From positions 1,825,652 through 1,889,651 of the forward strand of contig JACBWW010000016.1 in the NCBI GenBank assembly GCA_020086605.1: 64,000 nucleotides of DNA, given 5' to 3'. Under the pieces are notes generated by a model that was given only the letters and a program-made list of their open reading frames with translations, made no database searches and was not told the DNA's origin. The stretch comes from Lanius collurio (lineage: Eukaryota; Chordata; Aves; Passeriformes; Laniidae). A program made the translations under genes and the position numbers. Positions 47,737 through 61,627 of this stretch are shown piece by piece. Numbering within the stretch: the first letter of the stretch is position 1; every line of letters starts with the position of its first letter.

Positions 47737-50700
47737 GGCTCTATGAGGAGGTCTCTGGTAGGAAGAAGGTTTTGGGATCTGGGCTCTTTGCAATGAAATT
47801 GTCAGACACTTTCTAACTTGAGTAATTGACAGTGTAACCAAAGCTGCTGGAGATTGCCGGGGATGTAACCGAATCTTTCACACCGATTCTTATGCAAATT
47901 TAAACATGTGCTCCTGGCTTCCAGTGGGACACCTACAAATACAACAGGCTCCATTCAGCCACCGGCATTCGTGCGCTGGATCTTTAGTTGCTTGTGGCTT
48001 TATAGTCAGAGTGAGATTTGCACAGCTGCGTCTGTATTGGTTTCTCAGTGTTGGCCTTACCTGCATACATGAAGTTTCCCTGAAGATTTTGCCTTAGTCA
48101 CCTGTGGAGGTTCTGGCACGTGGTTTGGTGTGTTTGTTGTTGACAGTGCCCAGTGCCATACTGATCTGGCTCAGGGGCAAATGAGGCTGAACCATTTCAG
48201 TGCTCTTTTCCTTGCTGATGTGTTGAGGCTTGTAAGAGGTAAATTAAATGACCTTAAGGTCTGCAGAAAATAATTTGGTGTATTTAACACTGAGTACAAA
48301 TCGTTTTAAGTTTCTATCCAGTAAATCTATAACTGTGAGTTGATGAGCCCATTTAAAAAGTAATATTTTTGGGCTCTTGGGGAAGATGGATGTCTGCAAC
48401 CTCCTGGTGTAGTTTCAAATTCAGGGTTGTTTTTTTCATGCATGTGCCACGTGGTGATGGAGCAGTTGGTCAAAACCATGTGGACTTAATTTCTTTAAAG
48501 TACAAACAGCCTAGAAATGTTTGTTTATATACAAAATAATCTGCCAGTGACTGTAAGCATTTCCATGTTTCTGCAAGAAATGAAGGTAATTATATAATCA
48601 GCAAAGATTCATATGGCTTAACTTGTCTTCCATCTGGCATTAGTTAAATTGATGTTTTCATCTGCATGACCTTTTAGGGTGGGGAGAAATTATGAAAATG
48701 GAAAACATGGCTGAAAAAGACTTTCCTGGGACATCTAGCCTGTGTAAAGGCTGGAACAGGTCCCCTGAACAGCCCCTGTCAGCTGCTGAGGGGAGCAACT
48801 CTTTCTTTCCCCTCTGCCATGGTCTTTGTTACTGAGTAGGTATTGTATGAGCTTTAAAATGTGTGGTTTTACTTGACTGAGGAGTTGCCTGTCCTGTGTG
48901 CAGTCCTTCCCCAGTGCATAAATGTATGGGCAGACTAACTAGATTAACTACAGCAGGAAGAGCTTCCTTCTTAAAATAAAGCTATTGTTAGAGCATCACT
49001 TATCATAAATCTATAGCACTTCTAATCCTGCCCTCCTCCCATTTCCGCTCTTCCATCCGCCTGCTGGTTTACGCTTTGCACGGTCTGCTCCGAGTTACTT
49101 GGGGTTGTCCTGCAGCTTTTCCTCTGTGATCTCTTCCTCTCAGATGAGCAGTTTTCGGCATCAAAAGGATCCTTCCAAAATGCCCTCTTTAATGAAAATA
49201 TACCTGCATGCTTTCTAAGTGGTAGAAAGATGATATGCTGCCTTCCCGATCAAGTTGCACCCACTGCCTCAAAATGAAGGATTTGCAAGGAAAGCTGAGA
49301 ACTGCAAGAACTGGATCATATATATTTCATGTTGCTAGTGGCTTGCTAGGGGGCTGAACTCCCTTTTATTTGCTCTTCTACCTCTTCCCTCTGCTGTGCC
49401 TGAGAGTATGCCAGCGTGTAAGGTGCTCCAATTTCCTTCAGGCTGGAGGGATCTGTATCTTCTTTCTTCCAGGATTCTGCTTTATTTTACTTAATAGAGT
49501 TGAAGACCATTAGTGTAGGCTTTGTCCTTGCTTCACAAATAGACCTTGAGTGTCTCCAGGTACTTGGATAAGCTTTGCCTGTTCAAGTTCAGTCCCAGTG
49601 AGAATCTGAGACAGCCACTTGCAGATACCAAAGCAGATCAGAGGAATTTTTCTCCCAACATGTAGCATTCAGGAGCTCAAGCGTAAAGCTGCTCACTGAG
49701 ACAGAACTTTGGTGGCTTCGTACCCCTGGCCCATGGGGATGTGCCTGAGGATCAGAAGCCTGGATAGTTCTTAGTTCAAGCAAGCACATGGAGCTTTTTC
49801 CAGGCAAAAAGGATTTCAGAGATTGATTTTCTCAGTTCAGCCTTCGGTCAGCATGCTCCTGTTTTTCTGATACCTAAATGGCAGGTCCTGCTGAGTGTCT
49901 TTAAAAAAACATTTATAATAAGCTTTTTATTGTTCATTCAATTATTTCCTTGTTCCAGGATCATAACCTAAACGTCTGACTGGCTGTTTGTGTTCCTGCT
50001 GCACCTGCATTCAAGGCCAGTTTTCTACTGCTAGCCCCTTGCTGTGCCTGTGTGGACTGCAAAGTGCTCAGCTCTCCTCACACGCACTGATGGCGCTGCA
50101 TTTGGACCCATCTGCCTTGTCTGGGTTTGCATGCTTAGGTTTGCTTGGCACCACTGCTCTCCTGCTGGTTCCAGTAGCCTGATTGCTGGTGTTTCCACCT
50201 TTGCACAGCACTTGTGATCAAGAGGATCTGTGGATGAAAAAAACGGTGGCACCCAGGTACATGAGTATAGGATCTGGTCCAGAGCTGGGTTGTGGATAGG
50301 TTTAGCCTGACCCCACCAACATCCCAACCATGTGCTGCCTCCAGTGTTCTGTGGTATTTACTTCTGCCCTAGCCTCTCTCAGCATTGCCACTGGCCACTG
50401 CTGTGGCTCAGAGTCCCAAAAGCAATGCAGAAAGGACAGTAAAACTGCCTGGTGAACATTGGCAAAGTTGTACAGTTCTTCACGGGCCTTCAGGGGAGGC
50501 CTGGAAAAGTGCTTTGTATGTTGTGTACTTTTATCTTATGTAAACAACTCTTGTCAGTAGAGCAAACAGGACGCTTGCTTTGCCAAGCAGTGTGCTGGGC
50601 CCTGGGCAGTGCTTGTGTGAGGCTGCCACCACGGCGAGCTCTCAGAGGTAGCTCTCGGTTTTACACAACTCTAAGATTATTTCGCTCTGCTTTGCTTTGC

Positions 50701-52028
50701 ATTCGCTAGGTTGTCGTTTTTCTCTCTGGTGGTGGTCAGATTTGCTGATGGTTCGTATTTTAGCTGGGAAAAATGCCCCTTGTTGGGATTCTGGTATGTC
50801 TGTATACAGTAAAAAATGTTGAGTGGGCTGGAAATAGCTTCCAGCGAAGTTGTATCAGTTTCTTGGAGCTCTTTTGTTTGGTAGAAATTCCTTTCTTTTC
50901 TCTCCCCCTTCACATCCCCCTGACAGCCCACCTCTTTTTTTCAAGGGCTTGCTGAGGTATAATTCACAATTGAGTGATTGAAGTAAAATATGCACAGCTG
51001 CAAATGCATTTTCAAATGATGCTTCATCGTTAAAGCGTCTCTCTGAACAGGTCGGCAGTTTCAGTAGCCATCAGAGTGCAGTAACAAAGAGGATTTTGTT
51101 GAAAACACTTGCCTTTGATTTTTATCAAGCTCTGAGAATGTGTTGACCACTTGCTACTTTTGAGTGCAGATGGGAAGTATCTGGAGCAGGGGAGATCTAC
51201 ACTGGAGAAATATGTTAGATGTGTCCCTGGAAAAAGGGGATGTAGTTAAGTTATCCTTTGCTCTTCCCACATTTTATTGTGGAAGTCATATGACAGCTGG
51301 AGTACAATAAAAGACAAAATTAAAAAAACTTTTCTTGAGATTTGAAATATCATATCCACTCTTGCATGCTGCAGCTCTCCTCTGCCTTCCCACTGAATGG
51401 AGAATTTTTGCAACTCTCTTTCCCTCCTTGGATCCACCAGATGTTTTTGTGATTCCTTGCTTTTCCTGGTGTGTGACAAAGCCCAGCAAGTGGAAGCTGT
51501 AGGCATGCAGTATCCTGTTACACAACGGCCCAGTGCTGCCAGGATTTGATATGGGGCTGCCTGAATCTCAGCCATACCAAGATCCAATGTCTGTTTATCG
51601 GTAAGTTGAAATAGATTTATCAACATCTAGACAGCTCAGAAGACTTGAATCAGTTTAGTGGCAGAATTTGGTGTTGTTTAATGGAAACAATGCTCTAATC
51701 TCTGGAAATTCAGCATTTTGTCTTGTCTCCCACAGTTCCTGACTCTTGAACAGTGAGCTGAGGCTCCTTTAGCTTTTGTTTCTCTGTCCTCTGCCAGCCG
51801 ACTGCTGCTGCTCCTGCTGAGTCTCTTGGGCCTATCTCAGTTCCAAAATTATCACCACATTTTCCAACCTATTGCATGAGTAACTTTGGGCTTTTCTCCT
51901 GTGATTAAATTCACTCTCCATCAGTTCTCCAAGAGGACCTCTTCTGAGTGGAAGCTATTCTGTGTTTGAGGTGGCACATCTGCAAACAGATGCTCCCACT
52001 AAGGATCAGTCATGGGGGTCATCTGTGT

Positions 52029-52052
52029 CTGCAATATTCTTGCAATATTCTT
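52029..52052. repeat. Tandem duplication of an 11-12 base unit
   Basis: TGCAATATTCT occurs twice in immediate succession, a small replication-slippage duplication. Confidence 0.6.
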
Positions 52053-55000
52053 CAGGTGTGAAAGGAGAGAATGGCTTAGTAATTTGCAGTTACATGAGCA
52101 TTTATGTATGATTACATAACATACACTATACATAACACAAAATCTCTAGGTGAAGCAGTTGTATCACTGCCTCACTTCCAGTGTTTCCCTTTAGCCAGTT
52201 TCAAGGTGCTCTCTATGAGCAGACCTTTGCTTCACGGTGATGGAAATGAAGGCTCAAAATAAACACTCTGGAAGTGGTAGAAAATCTACACAGGTGCTCT
52301 AGAGAGCTTGGGCTTACCAGGATTGTGATGGAAACATATCACGTGCATAAATACATTTCTTTTGTCTGATTAGCCATAGGCTCTGATGGAAAAGTTGATG
52401 TGCTTGGTATTAGCTGTAGTCATGTAGTGAAAATCAGAGGTTGAGTGTGGTCCTCTGAGTGAGGACAGCATAAAATTAAGGATTAATCCCATCCTAATGT
52501 TGTGGTACACGGCCTTGTCTCATCCCCACTGATGATCCTCAGCTGTTTGTGTGTCAGAAATGCTCTTTGCCAGCCTGTGTCTCCCTAGTTTCAGATGTGC
52601 TGTGCTTTATCCATGAGCAGGAGCACTGACCACAAAGTGATCCTTATATCTATTCCTTGCTCTTAGCATCACTGTCATGTTAGAGTTAGCTGATTGCATC
52701 AGCAAAGGCATTAGAGAAGAATGTTTTCAGGGGGCTGAAACTGGTTTGGCTGTGGAGTTTGGTCTCCATGAATGATCTGATGGTGTGGTCTTGTTCACAA
52801 GTGGAGTATCTATCTTATTCCTGGATAGTCTCCTTAGTAATCCCTTCCTGCAGTGAACCTTAATATCCTGCTAGAGAAGAGCAGCCTCTCATTCAAACTC
52901 AGCTTGTTCATGCCTCATTTACCTTAGTCTGCTTATTTTGTAGAGCATCTACAGTTTATCTTGATAAATCCAGTTTCAGTGGGAACTCACAGGCCTGATG
53001 AAAGGTTCTGGGTACTGAATGGATTATGATTGTTATGAATTACTTTTTGTTTTATTGCTTGTATTCAACATTTAAAAAGTCCTACAGGAGTCTGGAACAA
53101 GTTCTGAGCAGTGAAGATGAACATTTTGGAGCACCCTGTGTCTGTCAAAGCTCACTGTTTTGCTGGCTTACACAGGTCACACTGATATTTTAATAAATAT
53201 TCTTGGCAAATTGAACTACCAAGTTTAGGCACTTGGTTTGCTTTGCTGCTCCCTTATTGCTTCCAGGAATGAAATATCACCAGCGATGATGCTGAAGAAC
53301 TGTAATCTCTAAATAATATTGAATCTCTGCTTGCTGGCTCAACTTCCCACAGCTGCTGAAGAGGTTTAGAGTATTAAAGAAATGCTAATGTTTTTTCTGG
53401 AGCAAGCCATTGTATTCTGCCTGCCACTGCAAACGTTTGGCACTGGGATTCTTCTGTACTTCTTTAGTAAAAATCGTGGTTGCTTTTTTCCCTGACAAAG
53501 GTGATGTTAGCCTTCAGAAAAGAGGGTGAACAAAGTCTGAGTTGCCAGGTTTCTCCCTTTTTCATGAGAAATGCAGGGTAATCTCAGTTGCGAGGGGTTT
53601 ATACAGAGAAGAAAATAAACAGAAAACCTTGTGCTGAGTTATTTCCAAACACGTGCTTTCTTTTTCAGATGTGATTCTTTAAACTAGAGCACACAGGGTA
53701 TATTTAGATGTAAAGAGACGCACTGTGGGGGAAGGCGTTTTTCAGGTTTTATTGAGAGACATTTTGAGATCACCTGGAGGCTGGGATTTACCCTAAATGA
53801 AGCTGCTTTTATTGAGAGGGGATCAGAAACCCTGAGCTGTTTGTAGACCCCTCTGCAGGATCTGGAGGTGCATGTCCTGGCTGTGCCCCAGGTCCTAAGG
53901 CTGGCCTGGTGATGCAGGTGCCTCCCCACTCAGGTATCTCCTCAGGGCTGGGGGAGGGTGTTTCATGCAGTCCTTGCCAGTGCAAAATCCTCTGCTGCTT
54001 CAGTGTAAGGTCACCTCCATGGGTCAGCTTTAAGGACTACAAGAGATCCCTGTTGCTGTTCATTAGTGCACTTTTGGTGAGTTCTGCAGTTTTCAGGGCT
54101 GTGTTTGGAGAGCTCATGTTGTGCTTGGCAACAGGCTGGGCACTGCACTCTCTGTAAGCTTTTTCAGTCCAGTTCAGCTGTTTTGGAAGTTAAAATACTG
54201 CTTCTGGTTACTGCTATAGTTCCATCCCTGGCAGTAGTGATGGTAGTTTTGCTTCTGCCATCTCATTCTTGCATCAGCTGGGGTAATGTTTAGCTATTTG
54301 GCTTCTAGAATCTCAGTAGATCCCTTATTTCTGTTCTCTGGTGATTTCCTTCCTAGCTTATCTGTGTTCTTCTGAGCAGACAGTGTGCAAATGAGCAAGT
54401 GCTGCCCAGAATATTTGATGGAAGAAATGCAATAGATATGTACTGGAGCACAATGCAGCTTCAATAAGAGGCATTTCCTTGCAAGGAGTGCTGAATGGCA
54501 CTTGGCATTTTCAGACCTTTTTTGACCACTGTTAATATTGGAAAGTTCCTCTCAGTTTGCACCCTCCTTTCTGGGGAGACAAATCTGCAAGGGACAGTAC
54601 CTTTCAGCTGCTTTACCCTCAATGTTTCATTCCAGTTTGAGGGATGTTCATCAATGTTTCCAGCAAGTTTAATGCTGAATAGAGTTCCCCAGCTTTAGTG
54701 GCAGGATTCAGAGTTCTTTGTAATTTATATTTAGTGCTGATGGAGGCTGCTTTGTCAGCTGTGTATAGTGGCCTTGTAAAAACCAGCACTGTTCAAATAA
54801 ATGCTTCTGGGAAAGAACCACCTTTCTTTTATAACTGTTTTAATGTGTTTGATTTGGGAACATCCTTTGAGCTGTGGCCAGAGAGCAGATGGGTTGCCGA
54901 CACTGCAGTCCCACCTGTGCACACGTGAGCCAGAGCTGTGGGGCTCAGCGGTCAGAATGCACAGCTGAGATGCTGTGAGCACTACACAGGGTGTTTGGTA

Positions 55001-55187
55001 CAGCTGTAGAAATCGCTCTTGGTGGAGCTGGTGTTTCTCCTAACCTTCCTTCTGACCTGCTGTTGAATACATTGGGGTTTATAGTTTCAGTTTTTCTGCT
55101 TCCTTCCCTGATGTTCCAGTTGTCAGTTCTGTATTTTTGCATGCTGGAGAGAAATCATATTTTGGGGTGCTAAATAGTTCTCCTGTA

Positions 55188-55230
55188 TTTGAGGCATAAT
55201 GAAAATTGTGGAAAACAATTATGCCTCAAA
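55188..55230. repeat. Perfect 13-bp inverted repeat
   Basis: TTTGAGGCATAAT at 55188-55200 is the exact reverse complement of 55218-55230, with a 17-base spacer. The spacer adds a smaller overlapping AATTGT/ACAATT pair. It could form a hairpin, or be the ends of a tiny decayed element. Confidence 0.8.
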
Positions 55231-55843
55231 CTTAGGTAACCAATTTTGACATTTTATTGATTGTCATACCATTCATCTCTGGAGTCAGGGAGGAAGGGAA
55301 CCAGCATTAAACATGGGGCAACTGAAGGAATAGCTCAGCTCTGGGAGGTGTTGAGGTGGCTGGCTGCACATGGCTGTCTGGAAGAAGGTCAGAATGGCAG
55401 CCTTGCTGCAACGGGAATGGTATTGGGATCTGTGAAGTGTTCTCCTAGCCTGAAAGCAAGCCTGCCAGCAGCATGCTTTTCATATTTGATTGCTGTGCTG
55501 GCTAATACCAAACGTACCATCAAAGTTCACTATGTTTTCCACTGCTGCTAGCTGCTCTGCCTTTACTCTTGCAGGACACTGAGTTCTCAGTACAAAAGCA
55601 GACAGCATTGTGGGCTTTGAATTATATCTCTGTGGTTCTCCCAGCTTCTATATGTTGGGCCACATGGCAAACTTCACAAACAAGCCTCTTAACTGGTACT
55701 TGATGCAGCTAGTTTAAATCAAGGTTATAGAAAGTGGTTAGGAATGGATCACCTGCCCTGGCTTTGCTGCCTTGAGTCCAGTTGGGTCAGCAAGGGAAAA
55801 GCAAGTTCAAAACCAACCACAAAACCCACCCCCAAAATTAATT

Positions 55844-55861
55844 AAAAAAAAAAAAAAAAAA
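55844..55861. repeat. A18 homopolymer in an A/C-rich tract
   Basis: Eighteen A after a CCAACC/CCCACC-rich stretch (55808-55843). It could be the tail of an old retroposed sequence, but nothing recognisable precedes it. Confidence 0.75.
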
Positions 55862-58800
55862 CCCAACCCCTACAGCAGTTTTCAGACAGTCTGTTTATTT
55901 GGAATGGTGTAATGAGATTGTCTTCCAAAGAAGCACCAAGTCTTAAGAATTACATGGCATCAGGATCTTGGCTTTGAGTTGGAGGGCCATGTGCCTGACT
56001 TGCCAGTGAGCTGGGAATTGTTCTTGGATGGCTGAGTGAGAAGTAATTTGATGTGACCCATGGTGTGAGCCAGTCTGGTCTCTGGGGTGACAGGCTGTTC
56101 AGCTTGCCTCTGTGTCAGGTGATGTCGTGGGAGCTATTTGAAGTGGAGAGAAGTAAGGCAGAGAGATGGCACACTGTTCATGCCCTTAGAACAAGTTCAG
56201 CTTCGGGTACACCAAGAAGCCATCTGTTTTTCCTTGACTACTTTCCTAGCTGGAGGCTTCCTAGTCCTGATTTCTTATGCTGAAGAAATCACAGTGACTG
56301 ATAACCCGAGCAGAACTGAGCCTTCCTTACAAGCTCTTCTGACACAGGCCCAAAGTCCAGGCTCCTCTTGGCATAGTTTTTTCTTCTTGGTGGTTGATTT
56401 ACAGACAAAGAGGAAGCTCAGAATATTTGAGACAGTGCTTTTCTCTAAAGATTTGCAGGCCTTGGAGGCAGTGTGCTGTGGTTGGGACTGTGCTGTCTCC
56501 CCAGGGTTCCACGTGGGGAACAGGAGTGCGCAGAGCACAGCGGGCTCTTGCTGTGGGCTGTTCAGCATTGGGAACAAAAAGCAGAATAGCACCAGGCATT
56601 TTGAAAGTAGTTGAGTGCAAGAGTACTTGGAGACCTGTGCTTCCTGCTATCGAAAGGAAAATACTAAATACTAAACCAGACTTGAGTGGTGCAGGACTTC
56701 CCTCCGAATCTGCCTGCGCTGTGTCCCCTCGCTGTGCTGGGGAGGGGAGCTGCTGGGGCAGTGATTGTTTGGAGAACAGCGTTCCTGACGCGGTAGTGAA
56801 GGAGGATTTGCCATCAGACTGCTCCGGAGGGAGTCAGCAGGAACAAGCAGTCTGTCGGAGGAGCCGGTCTCATTTGTTGCACGGATGCAGAGAAGTTGGT
56901 GACGTGTGGGCTGTGACAGCCCCAGTTGCTGTGGAGATGTTACAGCTCCCAACCCCGCTGCTGCTGCTGTGTTTGCGAATGCTGTGCTCAGGGTTGAGGC
57001 ATGGATTCGGTGGAGGAGAGGACAGGGAAGAGAGTGAGGGTTATCCAGGCAAGGCATGTGCTGGGAAAAACCTGTGCCCTGAGGCACTTTCTTAACCCTT
57101 TCATGTCGCGGAAGGTGCCTGTAACAGAGGTGGCTGGCACAGGGAGGATTCCCTTGGGTGTGTGCTGGACGGCTGGGTGCCAGCTTTGTTCCTGCAGCCG
57201 GCTGCAGCACTGTCAGCTTAGGAGGGGGATGCTGCTACAACCCAGGGCGGATGTGCTGCTCCATGCCTTGAGGCACATTGGACGTAGCAGGAAGCCTTTA
57301 GCTGTGATGGTCCTTCTCATCTGCTGGCGACTTCATGCAGCTCCCGCTAGTCCTGGAGGGCTCAGAGGCAGATGGGAACGGCTCCGGGCGGACAGGGAGT
57401 GTTCCTATAGCGTGCCTGGAGCAGCCAATGCCGGTGATCAGCCTGTTGTGTGACAGGCGCTGCTGTCTGGGGCAGGGGGCCAGCCAGAAGGCAGGTTGCA
57501 TAAGGAAGGCATGCACGGGTGAGCCAGGGAGTGGAGGGCTGTTGGATTTGTTCTAGTTGCGAAGGTCCCTCCTCTTCATCCCCCCCGATTTGTTTTTTTT
57601 GCATTCTTCCTCCCAGAGTCTCCTTTTGGTTTAGGGCGTGATTCGTTTGCTCATTTGTGTATCTGTTTCTTTGCCAATGTGTGAGGCGTGTGGTGGGAGC
57701 TGCCCTCCACCCTGGCTGGCTCACGTAAACTTAGTGGGTCGTGCCTTAGCTTTGTGGCTGACTAGCTGAGAAATGAAGCCCTAGCTACAGAAATAGCTTG
57801 ACCAGTCCACATCCTAAAGGCTCCCCCTCCCTGACAGTGGTATTTTGACTGCACTCATTAGGTGCTCAGATGGGAGATTGGCATTTCAGCGCTGCTGTGA
57901 GGCTTTCCAGGCTCTACTCACTCTGCTCACAGGTTGTCTCCTGCAAGCTTGCTGGACCCACAGCTACCACAAGCCTTTGGTCAGATGGCTGTGGCTATGC
58001 CTGCTGTGCTTCCATTTTGTTCCTTGGTGGTGCCTCTGGCTATTTCAGCTACTGGCGAATTAATTCAACAAATATCAAATGTGTTTGTGTCATCTGTAAT
58101 ATAGAAAAGGTAATCCTGATGTCTGTCAGAGGAGCCTTAACCATGAATCAGCTGACTTTATTCTTTAAAGCACCTTCCTACTGCCTCAAAACTTTGAAAA
58201 CATTGATCAAATCTAGTTCACCAGTACCACCAGCACTTTCAGTGATGCTCATTTTGGTATCAGGATGCTGTGCAGTCCTGTTGTTCTGGATGCTGGATTT
58301 GGAAGAGGCAAACCAGGAGGGGTGTATTTAACTACATTTGTGCCTGTGCCTGGCTTTGCAGGCAGCATGGTGTGAACACATAGGTGAGTTTGCCTGACTC
58401 CTTTATACTCCATAGACTGTCTGAGAAACAGACTTAATCCCTGCTTTGTCAGTGGTTGGGTTTTTTTCCTCCTTTAAGTCACCCTGTAAAGGGATTTGAA
58501 GTCATCAAATTGAAGAGTAAGAAACCAATATGTAACAATGTGTGCAGGAACTGCGGCCAACAGTTGTATGAAGAGCTACCCCTGCTCTTGCTGAGATGAT
58601 TTCCTAAAGGGAGAGAAAGCTGCTGTTACTCAGTAGCACAGTTCAGAGCATGTACCTGGAGGTGAGCGGTTGCTGTCAGACCAGCTGATTTCCTGCAGGG
58701 GTGACTTGGAATGCATCACATCTTGGCTGGGTAGTCAGAACATGGTGTGTGACACAACTGCCAGCAACTACCACAAGAGATCTTGCTTGGATACCTGAAG

Positions 58801-61626
58801 AGTGCGTGGGGCTGTGCAGGTTTAGCTTTAACACCTGTGTGTTTCAGCAGCATTGCTGTGGCTCGGTAGTGCCCTTTCCTTCCCAGATTACTGAAGCACT
58901 AAGAAATGAGAAGTGTTAATGGAATATGTAAACTCTGTGAGTCAGGGTTATTTGTCTTGAAGGGATCCTGATCCCTTTGTGACCTTGGTGAGTCCCCTAG
59001 AGCCAGCCAGCAATGTTTTGACCTACTGAAGGAAGACATCTCTCAGCATTTTCCAATTAATAAGTTGGACTAGAGCATCTAAGCTCGGATGGGCTTTACT
59101 ACTTGGTCATATTAACTTCAAGTAGCAAGTGGGCTCATGTGGAGTTCTAGGATCTTGTAAAAATTATGCAGCTCTGCAAAATTTTAACATGTCCACACCC
59201 TTTTGCTTGCTCAGTTTGGAGTAGGCACATCTGTAATATATTTGAAGTGAGCAGGGCAGTATTTAGACTATAAAAGGATAGTGTCTGGCTGTACTTGTGT
59301 ATCCTTGTGAGGTCCTGGGTAGAGCCTGTTGTGTAAAATGAGCTGCCATCCTCCTACCTGGCTGAACAAGACCTGCTTGCTCCAGCATTTCTATGGATCT
59401 TAGTCTCCAGAATCTTAAGAGCTTAATTCTCTGTATTAATGCTGGGAAGAGGATTTCAAGATCCTTGAGAACAATGAAAATACTGGCTCTGCAGTTGTTT
59501 CCTGGCTGCTTAAAACTTACTCAAATGGATCTATAGCCAGAACAGCTGATTAAAGGTCAGCTTCGTGGGAAATGTGAATGAAGGACTATTAGGTTTCTTT
59601 GCAGGTTACTCAGGTTATGTTTCTGGCATGGCAGAAAATGGGGTGCTTGACCTCTGTCTCCTCGTTTAATTTCACCTTGTCTTGGAGCTTCCCTGATGAC
59701 ACAAACAAGATAGATCACTTCGAGGGAGTTGTCTCATTCAGCTTTGGAAAGTGAGGAAGGATCTTCCTGAGGCTCCTACTGCTGCCCTTGACCAGAGGCA
59801 CAAATCTGATGTATCAGTGGCATCAGAGGACAGTACTTCTGCCCTGCTTTCTCCCCAAGTTAGCTCCTAGACCAGTACAGAGCCCTGCCTTTGGCATTTA
59901 AGTGCAGCAACAGGTTTATCCAAGTGGTGTTCTTTTCTTCCTGAGCAGGTGTAAGAAGCTGCTGGTGCAGTTGGCTCTTGGTGCAACAGTGCACTGCAGA
60001 CATTCATACCCTCCAGAAGCAACTGTCTCCCAAAAATGCTGTGCGGGACTCTTGGCCCTGGCCTCTCCTGCACAGACACCCCCATAGCTATGTGCAGAAT
60101 GGCTCTGTTTGTCTGGGCAAGCATGTGTAGGTAGGTGTCTCTCTTCACTTCTCCTTCGAGTGGCTTGTGGTTTATTTTGGGATTGATGTGGGTGTAAAGT
60201 GTCAGCTCAGAGCACAATGCTCAACGTGGACATTGAAACCACCAGGGTAAGAGGCTGCTTGCTGTCCTGAAATGCTGAAATAACTTGGATGAGATGAAAC
60301 TGTCCAGTGGCCAAATGGAAACCAATTTCTTCCTTGTAGCCATCGGCTGCTGAGGTTTTCAGACCTCAGAGGAGAGTGCTCCTGGCATGAAACACTTTCT
60401 CTAGGAACAGTTCTGCCCAGCTCTTAACCTGGACAAAGGGTATCTGTGTACTACGATCTTCCTGCCCCATCTCCCATCTTGTACTTCGAGTCCCCTATAT
60501 GTGTGGATGCCTCCTGTTATTATTCTTTACTTCTATGGGGTTTAATTAAAATGCTGGTCTTTAATTTTTAATTTTTCCTTCTTGTTGATTTGACTGTCTC
60601 TGCATGAACGAGGTCTCGGTGCAATTACTGTGCTCCCTGTGGAGAAACAGACATTTAATTCAGCAAGGCAGACTCTTTCTTGGAGGGGGTTTATTTTCCT
60701 GATCTTCCTACTCAGGGGGATGCAAAAGCAAAACATCCAGTGGGTAAAGAATGCAATGCTTTATTTGGTTGTTCTGGACATGTTTGCTGCATCTCAGTTA
60801 CCAAAATGTTATGTTCTTTGCAGAGAGCTGCCTCCTTAAGCAAAGGGCTTGTGATGAAGCTACTCAGCACAACTTGCATTAGCAAGGCAAGTTGAAACCA
60901 TTGGGTCAGGTCCAAGTTTCCTCTTTAAAACTCTGGTCTTGCAGCAGTGATGTAAAAAGATGGAGTTTTACTGTAGCACTAAGCTGTCTCATGATTTGTT
61001 AACTTGAGACCAGGATCAGGCAAATATCTTGTACCTGCTTGCTGTGGGGCACATGAGTGACCAGAGGGGACAGAGGCTTCTGCTGCTGTTTGGGACCCAG
61101 TGGGGCTCCTAACAGGGCTATCAACTATGAACCTTCAAAAACGGGTGGAAATATTGGCTCTCAGATTTCCATTGTCCTTATTTAAGTCTGCTTCAGCTAA
61201 CTTAGTGCTTTTGCTAACTTAACTCCCCTTGTGCAACTGTAGGTCACTGCTGAAACACGCAAAGACAGGATTTCTCTGCACCTCCTGTATTGCTGTCCCA
61301 GGTTTTCAAAATACTTCAGGCTTTCTCAGTTCCCCTTGTGTGTGCTAGGTTATTTTCTCTGTGTTCACAGAGATCATATCTATATGTATTAGAATATTCC
61401 AAATGCAGCCTTGTTCTTTTTCCACATCTTTCCAGGTCCATCTGTGTCAGTTCTGTTTTACTAACCAGTGTTTAACCTAGCGGGTTCATTGATAGAAGTG
61501 GCTTGTGAGACTGGTCCATGTTCTGACCCCTGAGACTTGATGGAGGTACAGTAAAACCTTGGCAAAAGATAAGCGTGTGGCAGGAGGTGCTGCTGTTATC
61601 AGAGGCAGTTACGGCATACAAATCCT

Positions 61627-61627
61627 T
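61627..61627. other. Single ambiguous base (N)
   Basis: One undetermined base inside the PACS intron. Confidence 0.99.

Noticed and set aside
56394..57095. Plus-strand frame of 233 codons in the PACS intron
   Set aside because: No domain, low-complexity composition and overlapping frames on the other strand; kept only as part of a GC-rich patch.
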